A stretch of DNA of 64,000 bases from Methanobacteriota archaeon (GCA_020348345.1 CP070748.1:125441-189440); one strand, 5' to 3'. Shown: positions 45,131 through 54,533, counted from the first letter of the stretch. The notes: generated by a model from the letters alone, not told the origin. Made by a program: numbers and translations.

Positions 45131-46249
45131 TCACTCCGGAGGCCGGCTGTCGCGACTGATATCCTTACCGAAGGTCCAGAACGAGTTGGCGATGAAGTTG
45201 AATATGCTCACGATGAAGATCGCGATTATCTGCGCGAAGACCAGGAACATGCTCGCCCGGTCCTCCTGGATTCCCAATGCAGGCATCAGGTCCTCAACGA
45301 TGGTCTTGAGGATTATCAGATTGAGCATCAGGCCGTCCACGCTGACGAGCAGAAACTGCGGGTATTGCAGGTGAACCTTGCCCTTCGACCGAAAGGTCCA
45401 CCATCTATTCCATATGAAGTTGTTGGTGTCGGCGATGACGAACGCGAGCACTGCCGCCCACAGATAGTGCACGAAGAAGATCTCGACCGACGTCCACAGC
45501 ACGGCGAGATTGATGAGCGTGCCTATGCCTCCGATGAATGCGAACTTGATGTATCTTGCCAGCCAAGGGCGGTTGTGCTCGTACAGCCTCGTGCAGTGGT
45601 CTATGTACTTGAGGTAGACCGACGCTCCCAGCTTGCTCTTCCCGGCCTTCCTGTCGGCGAAGGTTATGGGCACCTCCTCCACGCTCTCATACTTTCCCTT
45701 GACCAGTATCTCCAGGCCTATCTTGTATCCGACAGGGTTCAGCTCCACGCCGTCTATTACGGCTCGCTCCAACGCGAAGAATCCGGACATCGGATCCTTC
45801 ACCTTCGTCAATCCGCGCGCCAGCAATGTGGCGCCCTTCGATACGAGCCTTCGATAGAAGGGCCAGTTCTCGACGCTGCCGCCTTTGACATATCTGCTTC
45901 CCACGACGACCTGGGCGCTGCCCGAGCGGATCTTCTCCACCATGGCCGGTATCTTCTCAGGGGGGTGGCTGAGGTCGGCATCCATTACCACGAGGAGGTC
46001 GCCCGATGCCTTCTCGAAGCCCTCCATCACTGCGGTGGAGAGGCCCAGCTTGCCCGCCCTGTGGATGACCTTGACGTCGTACTCCCTGCCAAGCTCCTCT
46101 GCGAGGGCTCCTGTTCCGTCCGGGCTGTTGTCGTCGACGATGACGATCTCGACGTCGATACCGTGCGACCGACACGCCTCGTTGATCCTGGAGATCAGCT
46201 CTCTCAGGTTGGGCTTCTCGTTGTAAGTCGGGATCACGACCGAGACCGT
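45131..46249 (-). CDS. Polyprenyl-phosphate mannosyltransferase (GT2, DPM1-like) with GtrA domain
   Basis: The N-terminal GT2 domain starts VSVVIPTYNEKPNLREL, with the nucleotide-binding DDNSPDGT, the metal-binding DADLSHPPEKI and GSRYVKGG. After about 230 residues the C-terminal GtrA domain has four helices (IKFAFIGGIGTLINLAVLW, NRWWTFRSKGK). This layout, about 370 residues, is that of archaeal dolichol-phosphate mannose synthase. It would make the lipid-linked sugar used by GT39/GT-C enzymes such as its neighbour. The start is unclear: the frame is open to 46465 through the upstream gene, GTG 46237 cuts the first beta strand, and ACG 46249 sits 4 nt after GGGGGGAG. The 3' end converges with the GT39-like gene, 11 bp apart. 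Confidence 0.88.
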   Translation of the reverse strand, partial: TVSVVIPTYNEKPNLRELISRINEACRSHGIDVEIVIVDDNSPDGTGALAEELGREYDVKVIHRAGKLGLSTAVMEGFEKASGDLLVVMDADLSHPPEKIPAMVEKIRSGSAQVVVGSRYVKGGSVENWPFYRRLVSKGATLLARGLTKVKDPMSGFFALERAVIDGVELNPVGYKIGLEILVKGKYESVEEVPITFADRKAGKSKLGASVYLKYIDHCTRLYEHNRPWLARYIKFAFIGGIGTLINLAVLWTSVEIFFVHYLWAAVLAFVIADTNNFIWNRWWTFRSKGKVHLQYPQFLLVSVDGLMLNLIILKTIVEDLMPALGIQEDRASMFLVFAQIIAIFIVSIFNFIANSFWTFGKDISRDSRPPE

Positions 46250-46833
46250 TGTGCTCCCCCCTGGATGCCAACTCTCTTCCTGTAGATGAATGATACCACG
46301 ACACTTGCCAGCAACACGACGATGACGGCAATCAGCGCTATCCATGGAGCCAATTCCTGCCTGAGGTTGTCGTAGCTGAACCAGGCGAGGGCGATGATCA
46401 CGGTCGACTTCATCAGGGCTCCGACGAGCAGGTACATCACACATTTCCTGAGGTTCCATTTGCATACGGCCATGAATGCGCCCGTATAGGGGACCAGCGG
46501 CGCGATCCTGTTGAGCAGCAGCAGCCGCTCATCACTCACTATCAGGAAGTCCGTGTACTTCCTCATGACCTTCTGGATCCTCTTGGGCATGCCAATCAGT
46601 TTGACGATCGTGTACAGGATGAAGTTGCCGCCGAGGCTCGCGAAGCTGGCGACGAGTACGAGCATCACTGCCCATTCGACGGAGTCGAAGTGGACTCCGT
46701 ATATCCACACCATCCAGACTTCCGGCAGAGTCGGAAAGCCGGTGCCGTCAATGACGATTATCGAGACGAGGGCAATGATCATGCCGATGTCGCCCAGCGA
46801 AGCGAACGCGTCGATGATCGACTCGCCTATCAT
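46234..46833 (-). CDS. DedA/SNARE-associated family membrane protein
   Basis: 199 residues, five to six hydrophobic segments. The first segments contain IVIDGTGFPTLPEVW, the family GxPxP re-entrant motif, and the centre has GGNFILYTIVKLIG and NRIAPLVPYTGAFMAVCKW, with the usual R-xxP. DedA proteins include phospholipid and polyprenyl-phosphate flippases or recyclers, so a role in lipid-carrier recycling in this glycan cluster is plausible. ATG overlaps the GT4 stop by 4 bp and its own 3' end overlaps the GT2 gene. Confidence 0.85.
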   Translation of the reverse strand: MIGESIIDAFASLGDIGMIIALVSIIVIDGTGFPTLPEVWMVWIYGVHFDSVEWAVMLVLVASFASLGGNFILYTIVKLIGMPKRIQKVMRKYTDFLIVSDERLLLLNRIAPLVPYTGAFMAVCKWNLRKCVMYLLVGALMKSTVIIALAWFSYDNLRQELAPWIALIAVIVVLLASVVVSFIYRKRVGIQGGAQRSRS

Positions 46834-47870
46834 GCGACAGACCTCCCCTCGGCGAGCTCCACGTAGAGCTCCTTCAACATGGCCGCTGCCTTCTTGATGT
46901 CATGCTCCTCTGCGAGCTTCGCCGCCCCGTTCACCATCCTGGATCTGAGCGGTTCATCGTCCAACAGCAATTCCAGCTTCTCGACGAATTCGGCGTCGGT
47001 CCTCGCTTTCAGGCAGTGCGTCCCGTCCACAACCCAGTCCTCGTACACCGGTATGTCTCGGATGACGAGGGGGCACCCGCAACTCGCAGCCTCCAGCATC
47101 ACGTTGCCGTAGCTCTCGGCCCTCGTCGGGAACATGAACACATCCGCGGCTGAGTATACTCCAACGATGTCCGCGAACGGGACGTGCCCCGGAAAGAGGA
47201 CGTCGCCTGGGCGCGTCTCGTTCAATGCGTCCTCGAGGAGTGCCTCCGACCCTCCGACCCAGACGAACCTCACATCGCCTCTGCGGTATAGCTTCGAAGC
47301 GACGTTGACGAAGGTGTCCACGCCCTTTCGGGGGATCCTGAGTCCGACGGTGACCACGAGCTTGTCGTTCTGGCCCACGCCGATCCTCTTCCTGAAGGCG
47401 TGGCCGAGGCTGTCGTCGCGCTTGAACACCTCGCGGTTTATGCCGTTCGGAATCGTCCGGAACGGGCCTTTGACGCCATCTCTGGCAAGCGCTTTCGACA
47501 CATAGGGCGTCGCCCCGAGGACGATGTCTCCCATATTGTAGAAGATGACAGAGTAGCGCTTCACCAGAGGGTACATGAGGTTCCCGCCCACGAAGCCGCC
47601 CTTGACGAGCTCCGGCAGATGCCTTCCGTGCACAACGACCGGTCTATGTGCTAGCTTCCTTCTGAGGGTCCACAGAAACGAATTGGGGAGGGGGCTGTGT
47701 ACGTGCAGCACATCGTATTCGCCGCGTGGGTTGTTGAACAACACCTTGCAGCCAAGCCTCTCGAGTTCCTTGGCCACCATCGGCGCATTCGTGCCCATGC
47801 CGCCCGGGTTCTTGTACGGTATGAGCTTCCTGTAGCGGTCCAACTCGGTGAGCATGCATACAGAAACCAT
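46830..47870 (-). CDS. Family 4 glycosyltransferase
   Basis: 346 residues in a GT-B fold. The N-terminal domain shows GGMGTNAPMVAKELERLGCKV and HVHSPLP; the C-terminal donor-binding domain has VTVGLRIPRKGVDTFVNVA, FVWVGG and the E-x7-E loop FPTRAESYGNVMLEAASCGCPLVI. It likely adds a sugar to a lipid-linked or surface glycan. ATG 47870 follows GGGAAGGCAG; a TATA box at 47940-47952 implies a leader of about 50 nt. First gene of a GT4-DedA-GT2/GtrA operon. Confidence 0.92.
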   Translation of the reverse strand: MVSVCMLTELDRYRKLIPYKNPGGMGTNAPMVAKELERLGCKVLFNNPRGEYDVLHVHSPLPNSFLWTLRRKLAHRPVVVHGRHLPELVKGGFVGGNLMYPLVKRYSVIFYNMGDIVLGATPYVSKALARDGVKGPFRTIPNGINREVFKRDDSLGHAFRKRIGVGQNDKLVVTVGLRIPRKGVDTFVNVASKLYRRGDVRFVWVGGSEALLEDALNETRPGDVLFPGHVPFADIVGVYSAADVFMFPTRAESYGNVMLEAASCGCPLVIRDIPVYEDWVVDGTHCLKARTDAEFVEKLELLLDDEPLRSRMVNGAAKLAEEHDIKKAAAMLKELYVELAEGRSVA

Positions 47871-47939
47871 TCTACTGCCTTCCCGACGGCCGACGCACAC
47901 GAGCGCGTCCCAAACCTCGGTCGCGATGATAGCCTTTCA

Positions 47940-47952
47940 GCATATATAAATA
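47940..47952 (-). promoter_or_regulatory. TATA box of the GT4 operon
   Basis: TTATTTATATATGC on the minus strand predicts transcription from about 47918. Confidence 0.6.
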
Positions 47953-48072
47953 ACCCAACGGAAGGGCCCGCAGATGGTGTTCTGGCCCTGTTGATCAGTG
48001 TCTGAATCTGGCGCCCTCCCCTGCGGAGCCTGCAACTCCTGTTCGGGCGTATTCGACTATCGGCCTGCGATT

Positions 48073-49350
48073 CTAGAAGCATTCGGCGCGATAATCGCCT
48101 GCGGAGAACACAGCCTTCCCGCCCTTCAACACGAGCGAGCATAGGTTCGTGCCCATCTGATAGGGTATGTGCTCGTGTGACGGGACTTCCATGATTACGA
48201 TGTCCGCGGCCTTGCTCTGCTCGATGGACCCGATCGTCTTCTCCCGGCCGATCGCGGCGGCGGCGTTCATCGTCGCGGCGACGATAGCCTCCTCGGGTGA
48301 CATTCTCATGTTGTAGCACGCCATCGTAATGGTGAACTGCATGGACGGGTTCCAGCAGTTCGGGTTGAGGTCTGTCGCGAGGGCAATCGGAACGCCGAGC
48401 TCGATGAGTCTCCTCGCATCCGGGTAATCGGCGGTCATAGACGAGAACGGCGTGCACGGCAGAAGCACGCCTACGACCTGCTTCCTCGCCATTCCCATGA
48501 TGCCGTCGTCCGATGGACGTGCGAGATGATCCGCAGAGATCGCCCCTACCTCTGCGGCCAGCTCCGCCCCGCCCGAGTGTTCGAACTCGTCCGCGTGCAC
48601 CTTCAGGCCGAGTCCGAGTGCCTTTGCCGCGAGCAACATCTTACGTGACTGGCCGAAGTCAAACACGCCCTTCTCGCAAAAGACGTCGCAGAATCTGACG
48701 GGGTGCGTGGATGGCAGATCTATGAGCACCTCGTCGATGATGAACTGTATGTACTCGTCCGCCCTGCCAGAGAATTCCGGCGGAACCGCGTGCGCTCCCA
48801 TGAATGTCGGCACGATGTCTACGCTGAACTCCCTGTCCAGCCTCTTCATGGTCTCGATGATTCTGAACTCGGTTCTGCGGTCGAGGCCATATCCCGATTT
48901 GGCTTCGATCGTCGTGGACCCATGCTCCAGCATCCTGGCGAGGCGCTTTGCAGACTGGTTGAGCAACTCGTCCTGGGATGCTGCTCGCGTAGAGGCGACC
49001 GTTTGGAGTATACCTCCTCCTTCTGCCATGATTTCCTTGTAGGTCTTGCCCTTGATCTTGAGCTGAAGCTCAGACTCCCGCGACCCTGAGAACACCAGGT
49101 GAGTGTGTGGGTCCACCAGGCCGGGCATTACGACCTTGCCCGAAGCATCTATTCTCTCGACTCCGCGAGATCCGTGGCTCTTAAGAACGGCCGCCGTGTC
49201 GCCCACGGCTTCTATCATGCCATGGCGGATGTACACCGCGCCGTCCCTGATAATGCCCAGTTCTGACATCTCCTCGCGGGCCCTCGCCCTGCAGGGGCCT
49301 TGGATCGTCAGCAGCTCGGCGGCGTGCGTTACAAGCAGCTCATCCGTCAG
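48073..49350 (-). CDS. hutI: Imidazolonepropionase, apparent CTG start
   Basis: Amidohydrolase that opens 4-imidazolone-5-propanoate to formiminoglutamate in histidine breakdown. Zinc-site and substrate motifs: VMPGLVDPHTHLVF, ILQTVASTRAAS, EAKSGYGLD, the second metal HADEFEHSGGAEL and ATDLNPNC. ATG 49269 would lose the N-terminal beta-sandwich strands (DELLVTHAAELLTI); the frame is open upstream with no ATG/GTG/TTG. CTG 49350 lies 10 nt after AGGAGG and gives 425 residues, close to the usual 405-425. No hutH, hutU or other histidine-degradation gene is in the window, and the neighbours are glycan genes. Confidence 0.88.
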   Translation of the reverse strand: MTDELLVTHAAELLTIQGPCRARAREEMSELGIIRDGAVYIRHGMIEAVGDTAAVLKSHGSRGVERIDASGKVVMPGLVDPHTHLVFSGSRESELQLKIKGKTYKEIMAEGGGILQTVASTRAASQDELLNQSAKRLARMLEHGSTTIEAKSGYGLDRRTEFRIIETMKRLDREFSVDIVPTFMGAHAVPPEFSGRADEYIQFIIDEVLIDLPSTHPVRFCDVFCEKGVFDFGQSRKMLLAAKALGLGLKVHADEFEHSGGAELAAEVGAISADHLARPSDDGIMGMARKQVVGVLLPCTPFSSMTADYPDARRLIELGVPIALATDLNPNCWNPSMQFTITMACYNMRMSPEEAIVAATMNAAAAIGREKTIGSIEQSKAADIVIMEVPSHEHIPYQMGTNLCSLVLKGGKAVFSAGDYRAECF

Positions 49351-49396
49351 TTGTCGCCCCCCTCCTGCGGTCCTATCTGCGGTAATTCAGTTATTA

Positions 49397-49407
49397 CTCT
49401 ATAAAAC
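49397..49407 (-). promoter_or_regulatory. TATA box of hutI
   Basis: GTTTTATAGAG on the minus strand, between the flippase stop and hutI. It predicts a start near 49375, then AGGAGG at 49366-49361 and CTG at 49350. Confidence 0.65.
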
Positions 49408-49419
49408 GAATTGGCGTCG

Positions 49420-51015
49420 TCACTGCCCTCTCTTGCCTATGAGCTCCTTGACGACGTACTCGAAGGTGTTCTGGGGGTTCAACATGGTCTTGAAGTACTT
49501 GTAGTCGGAGAACTCCAGCTCTCCCAGGAAGTATGCTGAGATGGCGTATGCGAAGAGTCCCACTATTGCAAGCAATGCGAGGGCGATCCAGTCGATCGCA
49601 GGGATGAACGCCCAGTCCACGACGTACATGGTTCCCAGCATGACAACTGCGCTCAGCAGGTGTCTGAAGGAATGCGAATAGGGCAGGATCTTGCTGATCT
49701 TCCAAGCCATGTATCTGATTGCGAAGAAGTAATAGACAGAGCAGACGAGAAGGGCGCTCGCGGCGCCCTGTCTTCCCATGCCCAGCATCTCCACGCCCAT
49801 CAGCTCCGATGGTACGAGCACGAGCAACAGCCCCAACTGGAGCAGGACGCCGACCAGCCCCACCATGAACAGCGTTCCCGGCTTTCCCACGCCTGCTATC
49901 ACGGACCTCAGGGGTAGCACGAGAGCGACGATGGCACTGGCCATCACGAGGAGGTCCATCGACCTGGTCGCGGCGACGAATTCCTCAGTGAGAAACACTC
50001 GCAGGATGTCCGCGCCGTAGAATAGGTAGAACGCCGCCGTGGGTATCACTATGAGCGACACATACCTCTCCGCCTGGTTGGCGACGTCCCAGCTCGCGGT
50101 CACATCACGTCTGATGAAGTAGGTGGTGACAGAGGGAAGTATGAGCGTCGCGACGGAGAGAGAGAACACGCCCACGAATATGGCCATCCGCTGGACTCCG
50201 AAGTAGAGTCCGAGCTCATGCTCCCCCCAGAAGTATCCAACGATGGTCTTGTCGAGATAGAGGTCGATTATTATGATTACGGAGACCAGAAGTACTGGCG
50301 CGAGCGCTCTGATGTAGCTGACCATCGTCGCTCTGTCCGGCATTGTGACGTGGTATGATCTCATCAGTACGGCCGTGAGCAGCATCGACGATATCATCCC
50401 TGCGGCGTACGCCGACGCCAGAAGCGCAGGTCCGTTAGAGCCTCCTCCCATGGGCGATGTGGCGATGTAGATCACGAAAGACACTCGCACCACCAGCTCG
50501 AGTATCGCTGGTATGTGCACTTTGGCGTCCATCCTCAGCGCGTCGAATGTATGTGTTGCGATCTGGCTTATGCCCAGGAGCACGTAGTACACGAGAAAGA
50601 CGTACATCGTATCGGTCAAGGTCGGGATGATGTCGTCTCCCGTCGGCATCATCCCTCCAGCCGAGCCGTCCTTCCAGAACTCGATCATTATGAGCGTCAC
50701 GACGGAGAAGACTGCCAGGAAGGCCAATCTGATCACTGCGTACGCTCCGATGCATTTGTTCGTATCCGGCCGCGAGTTCATCTGCCTGATGTGAACTGAT
50801 CCCACTCCGAAGTCCGACAGGAAGCTGAGAATGCCTATGGTGGCTATGCCGAAGCCGAGGATGCCGAGCACATCAGCACCCATGTTCTTCGCGATGAAGA
50901 TCAGGGCAGTGGTTCCGAGCAGGGCGCTGACGACGTTGTTCGTGACGGAGAGCGCTGCCCGGGGGCTCATGAGCCGCCGGGCTTCGCTGCCCCCTCCGCC
51001 AGCCTCGTCAGGCAT
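49420..51015 (-). CDS. Wzx/MATE-like polysaccharide (oligosaccharide) flippase
   Basis: From ATG 51015 a 531-residue membrane protein with about 14 helices. The first helices fit the polysaccharide biosynthesis/MVF family (ALSVTNNVVSALLGTTALIFIAKNMGADVLGILGFGIATIGILSFLSDFGVGSVHIRQMN). It likely moves lipid-linked glycans across the membrane and partners the nearby glycosyltransferases. ATG 51039 is also in frame, but the TATA box overlaps it and points to a leaderless start at 51015. Confidence 0.88.
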   Translation of the reverse strand: MPDEAGGGGSEARRLMSPRAALSVTNNVVSALLGTTALIFIAKNMGADVLGILGFGIATIGILSFLSDFGVGSVHIRQMNSRPDTNKCIGAYAVIRLAFLAVFSVVTLIMIEFWKDGSAGGMMPTGDDIIPTLTDTMYVFLVYYVLLGISQIATHTFDALRMDAKVHIPAILELVVRVSFVIYIATSPMGGGSNGPALLASAYAAGMISSMLLTAVLMRSYHVTMPDRATMVSYIRALAPVLLVSVIIIIDLYLDKTIVGYFWGEHELGLYFGVQRMAIFVGVFSLSVATLILPSVTTYFIRRDVTASWDVANQAERYVSLIVIPTAAFYLFYGADILRVFLTEEFVAATRSMDLLVMASAIVALVLPLRSVIAGVGKPGTLFMVGLVGVLLQLGLLLVLVPSELMGVEMLGMGRQGAASALLVCSVYYFFAIRYMAWKISKILPYSHSFRHLLSAVVMLGTMYVVDWAFIPAIDWIALALLAIVGLFAYAISAYFLGELEFSDYKYFKTMLNPQNTFEYVVKELIGKRGQ

Positions 51016-51037
51016 GGTACCCAGAGAAATCGGCCGC

Positions 51038-51047
51038 AATATAAAAC
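51038..51047 (-). promoter_or_regulatory. TATA box of the flippase gene
   Basis: GTTTTATATTG on the minus strand, centred about 28 bp before ATG 51015. Confidence 0.6.
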
Positions 51048-51067
51048 CGATGGCCGCGCACGCTGGC

Positions 51068-52192
51068 TCAGAGCCTGTCAGCCACCTCGCGCACTATGTC
51101 CAGCGCCCTGGCGATGTTCTCCTGTGAGTTGGCGTACGAGAACCTCAGATGCCCCTCCCCAAGCGTTCCGAAGGTGGCACCCGGGGCGCATATGACTCCG
51201 GCCTTGAGAAGTGCGACGGCGAAGTCCTCGGAGCGCAGCTCCTGGGCGTACCTGGGAAACACGTAGAACGCTCCTTTGACCGGAGGTGTCGTGAACGAAG
51301 ATATCTTCGATAGCATCGAGAGCGCAAGGTCTCTCCTCTTCCTGAATTCAGACAGCATCTCCGCCCTGAACTTCTTTCTTATCTTCATACCTTCCAGGAT
51401 CGCGTATTGCGTGGCAGTCGGCGGGCATGCGAGCGTGTAGTACTGCACCTTAGCAAGGTGTTCGACGATCTCCTTGGACGTTGCGACATAACCTATCCTC
51501 CAGCCCGTCGCCGCGAGGGATTTCGAGAACGAGTTCACTATGATGGTGTCGTCGTGGTATCGCGCGAATGATGTATGCTCTCCCTCATACACGAAATTGT
51601 GGTAGACCTCGTCGGATAGGATGTATAGATCCCGGTCGGTCGCGATGTCGCATATGGCCTTGATCACGTCCTTCGAATAGACCGCTCCCGTCGGGTTGGA
51701 CGGGCTGTTGACTACTATCGCCTGCGTCTTTGGCGTGATGAGCGACTGGATCTCGTCGGGGTCGGGGGCGAAGTCGTTGTCCATCGTGAGGGAGTACTCG
51801 ACCGGCCTTCCGCCCGCGAGGGCCACATCCGGGCCGTAGATGATGAATCCAGGATTGGGCACGAGGGCCTCATCACCCTCGCCCATGATGGTCTCACAGG
51901 CTATCCGCATGCCCTCGGTTGCCCCCGCTGTGATGATGATATTCTCGGCAGCGACGTCTTTTCGGTAGCTCTTCAGGTTCTCCGCTATCGCCCCCCTGAG
52001 CTTCATGATGCCAGCGCTGGGACCGTACTTGTTCATGCCTCGGTCCAGGGCGTCCTTGAAGGCCTCTATCATCTCCCTCGGAGGCTGAATGTCCGGCTCT
52101 CCGAGACCAAGGTTGATTGCGTCTGCCGGCGCTGTCTCGAACAGCTCGCGGATGCCCGACGGCTGAAGCGACGCCACTCTCTTGGGAAACAT
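51068..52192 (-). CDS. PLP-dependent aminotransferase, aspartate/aromatic class I
   Basis: 374 residues from ATG 52192. Motifs: NLGLGEPDIQPP near 28-39, NSPSNPTG, LSDEVYHNF with the pyridine Asp, SFSKSLAATGWRIGY with the Schiff-base Lys and the carboxylate Arg, and a C-terminal LRFSYA with the second substrate Arg. It is of the Igamma type common in archaea; aspartate, alanine or aromatic substrates are possible. The frame begins at TTG 52210, but a TTAAT TATA-like box at about 52217-52224 predicts transcription at the ATG. It is a different enzyme from the fragment at the window start. Confidence 0.92.
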   Translation of the reverse strand: MFPKRVASLQPSGIRELFETAPADAINLGLGEPDIQPPREMIEAFKDALDRGMNKYGPSAGIMKLRGAIAENLKSYRKDVAAENIIITAGATEGMRIACETIMGEGDEALVPNPGFIIYGPDVALAGGRPVEYSLTMDNDFAPDPDEIQSLITPKTQAIVVNSPSNPTGAVYSKDVIKAICDIATDRDLYILSDEVYHNFVYEGEHTSFARYHDDTIIVNSFSKSLAATGWRIGYVATSKEIVEHLAKVQYYTLACPPTATQYAILEGMKIRKKFRAEMLSEFRKRRDLALSMLSKISSFTTPPVKGAFYVFPRYAQELRSEDFAVALLKAGVICAPGATFGTLGEGHLRFSYANSQENIARALDIVREVADRL

Positions 52193-52335
52193 CGTCTTCA
52201 GGACGTGCAATTCCGTACATTAATCGTTCGGGCGTACCCACTCATGCGGTTAACGTGCTAACATCTTTCACGATTCGCCGCTCGCGATTCCTGCCTGAAG
52301 CGCGACTCAAGATGGGCCACTCACCGCATCGTCCG

Positions 52336-54273
52336 CTAAGAAGCGTCGCCCGCCTTTCGCTTCAGACTTAGATACGCAATGACGGCGACGGCTGCGATCG
52401 CCAGGACCACTAATGTCAGTACCAGGCTCTCGTCCAACGATTCATCATCAGTAACCGGTTCGAGCGCGGAGATAAGGGGGTTCGCGCCCCAGATATTGGT
52501 GATGCTCGTTCCGGGTTCTTGCGAGCAGTCTCCCCATCCACTGAATGCGTCCGTCCTCCACGCAAACGCGTCGTGCACATAGGCTAGTGTCACATAGGCT
52601 GTGTCCTGGTACTGTATTCTCTGGCAGGCGTGCACATGGCCCCTACGCTCATCCTCGTCGAGTGCTGCAATCGACTTCGTGAAGTTGTCGTCATAGGCGG
52701 CGTTGGAGTAGTAGTTGTCGTTCCATCCTCCCGCGTTCTTAGAGTAATGGCGGAACAGATGATATGCAGGGTCGATATGCGAGGTCCATGACCACAGAGT
52801 CATCTCGTAATACTCCCATACTGGGCAGTACACGTGAACCCCCCAAAAGGGGTAGTACTGGGTGATCACATAGGGGTTGATCTCTACTCCTATGTCTTTG
52901 CCAGCGTCCGAAACGAGCCTGGCGATGAACACGTCCTCGGGCGCTGTCTTGAAGCATGTGAGGTCGAATTCGAGTGGAAAGCCCTCTGGGACGAGTTCCT
53001 GCTTGACCGCCCAGCTGTCCGCAGTGGCGACTCTAACGTCCTGCGAGGTCGGCGTGTATCTGTATCCGTTCGACTCCAGCAGATCGTTGGCCGCCTGGAT
53101 GTCGTAGTCCAGCAGTTCGTCCGCCGCGAGTTCGCAGTGCCACTTCGAGTTCACGGGTGGAATGATGGTGCTTCCCTCGTCGGCGAGGCCATCATAGACA
53201 TCGGGATCCGAGATCATCGCGGTCTTGTTCAACGCCATCACAATCGCCTGGCGCACTATTGGATCGAGCCTCGCGGGGTTGCCACCGATGCCGTTCCTCA
53301 TGTCGATGTCAAGCAGTTTGGTCTTCTGGGAGCAAGTCTGTCCGCTATAGTAGCAGATAGCGCCGGTGTCATTGGCATCGATCCTTTCCCTAATGCCTGT
53401 GAATCCATGAGGGTCGAAGCACGCCAGATCGAGCGTGCCGTTCTCGAGTTCCTGTATCATCTCTGTGTTGCTTTCGTAGAAGCGCAACTCCAGCATGTCA
53501 AAGGATACGAAAGGAGATCCGTCATCGCCGTTCTTGTGGTAGTTCGGGTTTCTGACCAGCGTGAGCTTCTCGCCATCCAGATACTTCTGATAGATATCAT
53601 CGGTAGCCATGAACATGCCCGTTCCGACCAATGGTGAATCAGAGTCTTCGAACACGCCTGTCCACATGAACGCAATCTCCGTCGCGCTCATGTCCCTGAG
53701 CATATGCTCCGGGAGGATGGGTATGCACATCATGTCGGCGTATGCAGCTGGCATCGGGGTGCCAGTCTCCCGGTCGAAGAAGTGGACTCTGACGGTGTCC
53801 TCATCGACCTTCTCTGCGTAGTTAAGGAAGTATGCGTAGGGCCGCGAAGGCCAAAGAACGGTGTAGTTCATCGCGTTCAGGTTGATCGTGAATATAACAT
53901 CGTCGACCGTGAACGGGCTACCGTCATGCCATTGGACGTCCTGAACTATGTCAATGACCCAGGCTGAGCCCAGAGGTTCGTACTCCTCGTCTACCTCCCA
54001 GGCTGCCGCGAGGTTGGGCACGGGCTCGAGGTTTCCATCGACAGCCTGGAGGCAATCGTACACGAGACCATGGAACACCTTTGCGCTTTCAGTGAGTCCG
54101 ATGAGTGGGTTCATGCTGTCCACTACATCGAGGAAACCGATTCTCAATGTCGCTGGCTCGTCATCGGGTTGTGATGCCGCGCCGCCTGCAAACAGCGGTG
54201 CAACCAGGGCGATGGCGACGGTCATTGCAAAAGCCGGCAGGATCCTTCTACCCTCTCTTCCGTAGATGACCAT
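52336..54273 (-). CDS. ABC transporter substrate-binding protein, family 5, membrane anchored
   Basis: 645 residues: signal peptide (ILPAFAMTVAIALVAPLFAGGAASQ), SBP_bac_5 domain (about 40-600; LRIGFLDVVDSMNPLIG, WHDGSPFTVDDVIFTINL), and a C-terminal helix with KRKAGDAS. It has no PKD or carboxypeptidase-like stalk, unlike the binding protein at 9-12 kb. No permease or ATPase is adjacent, so it is an orphan receptor. The ATG follows GTAGGGGGAG. An inverted repeat ATATC-GTT-GATAT at 54341-54353 lies upstream. Confidence 0.9.
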   Translation of the reverse strand: MVIYGREGRRILPAFAMTVAIALVAPLFAGGAASQPDDEPATLRIGFLDVVDSMNPLIGLTESAKVFHGLVYDCLQAVDGNLEPVPNLAAAWEVDEEYEPLGSAWVIDIVQDVQWHDGSPFTVDDVIFTINLNAMNYTVLWPSRPYAYFLNYAEKVDEDTVRVHFFDRETGTPMPAAYADMMCIPILPEHMLRDMSATEIAFMWTGVFEDSDSPLVGTGMFMATDDIYQKYLDGEKLTLVRNPNYHKNGDDGSPFVSFDMLELRFYESNTEMIQELENGTLDLACFDPHGFTGIRERIDANDTGAICYYSGQTCSQKTKLLDIDMRNGIGGNPARLDPIVRQAIVMALNKTAMISDPDVYDGLADEGSTIIPPVNSKWHCELAADELLDYDIQAANDLLESNGYRYTPTSQDVRVATADSWAVKQELVPEGFPLEFDLTCFKTAPEDVFIARLVSDAGKDIGVEINPYVITQYYPFWGVHVYCPVWEYYEMTLWSWTSHIDPAYHLFRHYSKNAGGWNDNYYSNAAYDDNFTKSIAALDEDERRGHVHACQRIQYQDTAYVTLAYVHDAFAWRTDAFSGWGDCSQEPGTSITNIWGANPLISALEPVTDDESLDESLVLTLVVLAIAAVAVIAYLSLKRKAGDAS

Positions 54274-54340
54274 CTCATACTCCCCCTACGTTCACTGAAC
54301 CCCCCGCTCGGTCATGCCGGCGTCACTATGAAATTGCCTC

Positions 54341-54353
54341 ATATCGTTGATAT
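54341..54353. repeat. Short perfect inverted repeat upstream of the orphan binding protein
   Basis: ATATC-N3-GATAT, 68 bp before the ATG of the substrate-binding protein, in a 260-bp region that otherwise holds no gene. It could be an operator. Confidence 0.3.
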
Positions 54354-54533
54354 CATTTTCTATTGGCCGCGCATTCGAGGAGCGCGGCGTTCGCGGCCTC
54401 CGCTTTCCGATTGAGACCCATCCCTTATCTCGCGTTTTACTATCGGCAACATTGAAATCTAATGCCTGGCCTTCACCGAAAGAGCTAAGTCTGGAGAGCC
54501 GCTAGGATTAATGGGGGTGAGGAAACGGCGAAG

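Noticed and set aside
45116-46285. 389-codon plus-strand frame opposite the GT2/GtrA gene
   Set aside because: Antisense shadow; the minus strand carries clear GT2 and GtrA motifs.
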